Below, one piece after another: positions 59,577-64,000 of a DNA stretch of 64,000 nucleotides. This DNA is from Lonicera japonica. Its lineage: Eukaryota; Streptophyta; Magnoliopsida; Dipsacales; Caprifoliaceae. The notes beneath the pieces are model-generated. The model saw only the letters and a program-made list of their open reading frames with translations. It was not told the origin of the DNA and searched no databases. Every line of letters starts with the position of its first letter. Positions within the stretch are counted from its first letter, which is position 1. A program made the position numbers and the translations under genes. The stretch covers positions 31,192,087-31,256,086 of the forward strand of contig CM038469.1 in assembly GCA_021464415.1 (NCBI GenBank), in the 5' to 3' direction.

Positions 59577-60460
59577 TTTCCATTTTCCCCAAGATTTGTA
59601 AGTTGGTTATTTATGTTTCAAGTTAGTTAATTGTTTCAAAGTAAACGATTAATTTCATATTGTAATCTGTATCGTTTCAAAGTAAACGATTGATTTTGTA
59701 ATTTATTAAATTTCTCTATAAATTTGAAAATTATTTGTTTATATATCCGCGCACTCTCTATATATTTTCATTCATCTCTTTGACCTTCTTGATCTGCTTC
59801 CCTTTTGGTATCAGAGGCTGAATTTGATTATCGATCTATTGGAAAATATTATCTTCCCCCTTACCCCATACCTAGAAAAATCCACCGGTAATAACAGGAT
59901 CTGGGAGTAAGGTAACACCCCTTACCTTCTAAGGCGTGTTGTACTCTGCATACAAGGATAACCCCCTTGACACCATACTGTCTACATAGCTACTGGTTAA
60001 CACCATGTGGCTAAGTAGACAGCACGGGTCAAGGAAATTTCTCTATAAATTTGAAAATTATTTGTTTATATATCCGCGCACTCTCTATATATTTTCATTC
60101 ATCTCTTTGACCTTCTTGATCTGCTTCCCTTTTGGTATCAGAGGCTGAATTTGATTATCGATCTATTGGAAAATATTATCTTCATTCTCTATTCGTCAAG
60201 ATTATTTCATTATGTTCTAATCTTTTGTTGAAAGTTGCGTATCCTCAAGTCACTTTAGTTTCTGCAAACCACCTATACCAAGAAATCCTAGGCTAGTGTA
60301 AGTCTCAAGTGTGTGAGCAGTGAAGTGCCAAGGTGTAATAATAGGTATGTGTCTGCTTAAGGAAATTAGAGTATGTACCCATAGGGTCAGCCGTAAGCAA
60401 GAGTGAAGTTTAGAATAAGTAATCAAAATGAGTAGATTATTTAGATCTTATTCAGAAGAT
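59577..60460 (+). other. Pararetrovirus copy 2, plus-strand leader and movement-protein start
   Basis: Viral leader (GCGCACTCTC), two primer-binding sites TGGTATCAGAGG (59806-59817 and 60133-60144), then a movement-protein ATG at 60428 (MSRLFRSYS, as in copy 1), cut off after about 30 bases by an inverted junction at 60460/60461. The first 32 bases (59577-59608) recur inverted at 60461-60492 with one mismatch. Confidence 0.75.
59708..60183 (+). repeat. Exact 149-bp direct repeats of viral leader around a 178-bp segment
   Basis: 59708-59856 and 60035-60183 are identical by eye and each contains the primer-binding site. Between them (59857-60034) is a GC-richer segment not seen in copy 1, with a hairpin CTGTCTACATAGC ... 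GGCTAAGTAGACAG (about 59,970-60,022). Confidence 0.88.
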
Positions 60461-60886
60461 TAACCAACTTATAAATCTTGGGGAAAATGGAAGATCAACT
60501 TAGTGAAATTGCTCCGAACAGATTTGCAAGATTACAAAATTAAAATTGATACAGAATAATTATAAGGATAAAACTGAAAAAACTCTGCCTTCTTCTCTTT
60601 CTTCTTTGCTCTTTTGTAGATGAAGGAGGAGGAGAGAAATCCGGAGGAGACACAGATCTTCAATTACGGGGAGGAGATTCCCTCTTCTTTTCTTTTTCTC
60701 TTTTTGACTTTTGGGCCAAATTGGTAACTTTGTGCTATTAATGGGGCCCACCTGTTTTCTTTTGTCGACTTTGCAACAATACCCATAAATAATTAGATGA
60801 TTGCATTTTATTTAAACAAGAGAATCCAATGTAGATATAGGTGCTAGCTTTTCTTGGCAAAATTGTCCAAGTAGTGAGTGAAAGCA
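60461..60886 (-). promoter_or_regulatory. Pararetrovirus copy 2, promoter/leader on the minus strand
   Basis: Downstream (minus sense) of the unknown ORF, ending at the inverted junction. A CATCTACAAAAGAGC box corresponds to the TATAAAAG region of copy 1 and is followed by a purine-rich stretch (GAAGAAAGAGAAGAAGG) like copy 1's. Confidence 0.55.
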
Positions 60887-61550
60887 CTATATATCATAAG
60901 GGTTCTGAGCATCTTCAAATAAGGTTGAATGATACCAATTTTTTATTTTCTCTGTACCAGTTATTGTCCTGTTGTCTGATGGTTCAGGCTTTATTACCTC
61001 TTCCTCTTCATCAGGATCAGATTCACTTGCAGCTTCAGATAACTTTGAACTGAGAGCTTGAGCCAGCAGTAATTTCAATTGGGCCCTTGAGCATTTATTA
61101 ATGTCTAAGTTTTCATTGGATTTTACTGAAGGAGTAGGACTTGGCCTTTTTGGTTTGGGGTTTATTTTGGGTTCAACTGGGCTTTCTATCTTCTGTTTGA
61201 GTTTGGGCTGAGGGGTTTTGGCTTTACTTAGAAGCGGAACCGTGAGGCTACTTTGAATTGGAATAGGAACACTGGTGATTTTAGGGTGTTTTGGGAATTC
61301 TTTCTGAACTTGGTTTACTATTCGGGCTAGCTCAAATTTATCCCACCATTTAACAAAAATTTGTCTAGTTAATATGTCAAATGGGGCATGGTGTTTAACT
61401 AATGCTTGGGAGGTTCCTGAGCTTTGAACCCATAGTTCCTCTTGGTTTACTAGATGATGATTCGCAGATATCAAAAGGGGGAATGCATGGCCCTGAGGCT
61501 GGTTTATTCCCTCTCCCTCTCCCGCGGCCTCTGCCGCATGCTACACTCAT
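60887..61550 (-). pseudogene. Pararetroviral ORF of unknown function, copy 2 (internally deleted)
   Basis: Starts at the ATG at 61550 with an Arg/Gly-rich tract (CGRGRGRGRG), needs one frameshift near 61,475, then a 195-codon frame to 60887. The conserved KWWDKF, NQVQKEFP and KCSRAQLKLLLAQALSSK blocks match copy 1, but the middle (several hundred bases in copy 1) is missing. A Pro/Lys-rich linker and an acidic stretch (ESDPDEEEE) follow. Function unknown. Confidence 0.75.
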
Positions 61551-61560
61551 TTTCTTGCAT

Positions 61561-62993
61561 TTAACAGAAATTCTCTTGTGAGAAATCTGGTATAGAGTTT
61601 TCACTACCTTTTATATATTCTATATCAAAATCAAAAATACTTAGCAAGGATTGCCATCTAGCAAAAATTTGTTTGGAAGCAATGTTTTCAACATCTTTTT
61701 CTAAAACATATTTAGCAGATTTACAATCAATTCTTATCAAAAATCTTTTATTTAATAAATCACTTTGGAATTTATTAATGCAAAGTACTAATGACAAAAT
61801 TTCTTTTTTGATAGTAGAATAATTCACTTGTGTACTATCCCATGCACCCGAGTGAAAACGTACAATTTGTTCAGGAGAAGTGGAAGTTAATTTTTGCTTG
61901 AGGATTCCTCCAAATCCAATTTCAGAGGCATCAGTTTCAACAATTTTGAAAGCAGAAGGAGTTGAGATGCCAAGACAGGGCAATGTCTTAACATGTTTTT
62001 TGATGTCTTGGACTATGGAAGTATGGATTTTAGTCCAAAGAGGGGGATTATTTTGAAGTCGTTCAAATAACGGCTTACATTGTTTACGTAAATCTTTATA
62101 GAAATCACTGATGTAATTTAAGGATCCTAAGAATCTCTGAAGTTGATTTTTATCTAAGATTTCATCAGGAAATTTATCTGCAAATTGAATGGCTCTATCA
62201 ATTGGTCTAATTTGGTTATATTGAATATTGTGTCTTAAGAATCTTATTTTGGTTTGGAATAAACAACATTTGGTAGGGGATAAAACTAAACCATTTAATT
62301 TGATAGTTTTAAATAATGAATTCAAGTGTTTCCAATGCTCTTCTATTGACTTTGACAAGATGAGCACGTCGTCTATATAGACTATGGAAAAATGACTATA
62401 AGGGTTTAGAATATCATTCATGATATTCTGGAATTCACTAGGGGCATTTTTAAGGCCAAATGGCATAACCTTCCATTCATAATGGCCAAAAGGGGTAGTA
62501 AAGGCTGTCTTATATCTATCTTCTTCATGAATTTGAATTTGCCAGAAACCACTCTTAAGATCGAATTTACTGAAGACTAAAGCCTGATCTAACCTATTAA
62601 TTAGATCTTTTTTGTTAGGTAATGGGTACCTAATCCATTCTAAAACTTTGTTTAGTGGCTTATAATTAATTACAAGTCTAGGGGATCCCCTTTCTATTTC
62701 AGCATTTTTGTTAACATAGAAAGCAGGGCAAGACTAAGGAGATTTACTTTTTCTTATAATTCTTTTTTGAATTAAATCATTTATTCTTTTTTACAAAACT
62801 CCATTTGTTCATGATTCATTTGTATTGGTCTAGCCTTAGTAGGAATTAAATGTTCTTTAAATTCCTTAGCATAGGGAAGCCTTACAATATGCCTTTTTCG
62901 GTGCCAAAAAGCATGAGGTAAATCAGAACAAACTTCTTTGACAAGTTTTTCATTAAATTCTTTAATTTTAGTTTATAGTCTAGAATCTTGTAA
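61561..62993 (-). pseudogene. Pararetroviral RT-RNase H, copy 2 (mostly intact)
   Basis: A 301-codon frame (62466-61561) holds the RT active site YIDDVLILSKS, LQRFLGSLNYISDFYKDLRK, and RNase H motifs ETDASEIGFGGIL, NYSTIKKEILSLVL and RIDCKSAKY. The first part (62,467-62,993) is broken by a one-base loss near 62,795, a TAG at 62736-62734 in place of a Trp codon, and TAA codons at 62996-62994 and about 62,976. The last codons are shifted by a one-base deletion near 61,585. Catalytic Asp residues of RT and RNase H are present. Confidence 0.88.
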
Positions 62994-64000
62994 TTATTCT
63001 TCAATTTTCTTGTATTTAATTTCATCTTTTAGATGTTTTAAATGATTTGATTTATTATTTAGTAAGTTTAAACTTTTTGAGATTGATTGTTCTTTTATCA
63101 TTCTCAAGTTTCTTTCTTTTGGTTGTGTAGTGAAATTAAACGTGACTTTGTGTCCTAAATGTTTAGTTACTAGTCCTTTACTTGAAGTATTAAATGGATA
63201 TAATAAATATATGAATGGTAATCCTAAAATGACTTTATCCGTCATATTTCTGATTAAAACAAAAGATGTTTTATAACATATTCCATCTTGACAGATATGT
63301 GCATTAGGTAATTTATATTTCATTTCCATTTTGCTTCCATTGGCAGAACTTAGTCTTTCACTTGTTTTCCTATAATATATTGTTGGAACTAGTCCTTCTT
63401 GGATACAGCTTAAGTCTGCACCAGTATCTAAAAGAGTGGGTAGTTTTAATACAAATGTTTTATTTATGACTATAGTGACATTTATATGCCATTTTTGGAT
63501 AGTTATATCTTTTAATCTATTTAGAGAATGATTTTGTACTTCTACATTAAGATCTTCTTTATCTGATTCATCTTTTTCAGTATTTTCATTAACTGATTCT
63601 TCTTCACTTTCTCCTTCAGAGAAGCTATTTATTTTTAAGTTTGATTTGTTAATTTCTTCTATTTTAGTAATTATTTCTTGTCTAAGTTCAGGAATTTCTT
63701 TCTTTAATTTAGAAATTTCTTTCTTTAGATTGTTAACTTCTAAATTTAATTCTGGAAGTGTTACTTCTTTAATTGGATTTTTAAATCTTTCTAAAGTTTT
63801 ATTAATACTAAAGATGGGGTTTTCTTTATTTTTGAGTAATTTTTGTGCTTTAGATACGGTTGTTAATAATTTTTCTAATTGGTTCATATATTGGGTTTTT
63901 AATTTTGGGTCTGATATTTTACTTATTAAGTCTATTAACAAATTCTTTTCCTCCTGGATTTTTGTTAATACATTTATTTGTTTATTACAACAGGTTTTAG
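62994..64000 (-). CDS. Pararetroviral coiled-coil and aspartic protease (viral, open to window edge)
   Basis: The frame is open from the right edge (CCNKQINVLTKIQEEKN) to TAA at 62996-62994; the first ATG in the window (63941) need not be the start, because homologous sequence continues upstream in copy 1. A Lys/Glu coiled coil (about 63,650-63,900) is followed by acidic residues and a retropepsin with an intact LDTGADLSC catalytic motif, then ANGSKMEM, VILGLPFIYLLYPF. In the virus it belongs to the polyprotein that continues into RT. It is a relic because RT downstream is broken. Confidence 0.8.
   Translation of the reverse strand, partial: KTCCNKQINVLTKIQEEKNLLIDLISKISDPKLKTQYMNQLEKLLTTVSKAQKLLKNKENPIFSINKTLERFKNPIKEVTLPELNLEVNNLKKEISKLKKEIPELRQEIITKIEEINKSNLKINSFSEGESEEESVNENTEKDESDKEDLNVEVQNHSLNRLKDITIQKWHINVTIVINKTFVLKLPTLLDTGADLSCIQEGLVPTIYYRKTSERLSSANGSKMEMKYKLPNAHICQDGICYKTSFVLIRNMTDKVILGLPFIYLLYPFNTSSKGLVTKHLGHKVTFNFTTQPKERNLRMIKEQSISKSLNLLNNKSNHLKHLKDEIKYKKIEE

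Overview
The window is nuclear DNA of a flowering plant, most likely a eudicot. The evidence is two intron-rich, plant-type protein genes on the minus strand, AT-rich introns, and a dense set of plant repeats: Ty1/copia elements, TRIMs, MULE-type, Tourist-, Stowaway- and hAT-type MITEs, a tRNA-derived SINE and integrated Caulimoviridae. I could not identify the species.

Region 1 (1-11.3 kb): a PDIL5-2-like protein disulfide isomerase gene on the minus strand. Four coding exons are visible and the 3' part runs off the left edge. Intron 1 is 6.6 kb because a 4.9-kb Ty1/copia element sits in it in the same orientation. Intron 3 holds a TRIM and an inverted-repeat element.

Region 2 (12.1-14.0 kb): two adjacent long-TIR, MULE-type elements with 9-10 bp target duplications. 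The larger is a Pack-MULE candidate.

Region 3 (15.2-26.8 kb): a complete ten-exon gene, also on the minus strand, for a type II membrane glycosyltransferase of the plant O-fucosyltransferase (PF10250) family. Its 1737-nt coding frame stays open across all junctions I inferred. Its introns carry a complete 287-bp TRIM, TRIM fragments, a solo-LTR-like piece, a Stowaway-like MITE, a SINE with a 12-bp target duplication, a hAT-like MITE and two young tandem duplications.

Region 4 (28.3-64 kb): no intact host gene seen. It contains a Tourist-like MITE, a decayed pararetrovirus copy of roughly genome length (29.3-37.0 kb), a truncated copia relic with a 3' LTR, a hAT transposase relic, an array of about 13 short palindromes (44.7-45.3 kb), a small LTR element split by a chromovirus-like solo LTR (46.6-50.2 kb), a third MULE-type element (54.6-55.7 kb), and a second, better preserved pararetrovirus copy in inverted pieces (59.6-64.0 kb).

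The strongest oddity is at 56,525-57,923. Two complete 613-bp LTRs, each followed by its own tRNA-Met primer-binding site, face each other, and the whole palindrome is flanked by one 5-bp target duplication (CTGCG). It looks like an LTR element integrated as a head-to-head dimer through two U3 ends. Other notable structures are the palindrome array, a copia with near-identical LTRs but a body full of stops, and an exact 149-bp direct repeat of viral leader including the primer-binding site. All coordinates and mismatch counts were worked out by hand from the sequence.
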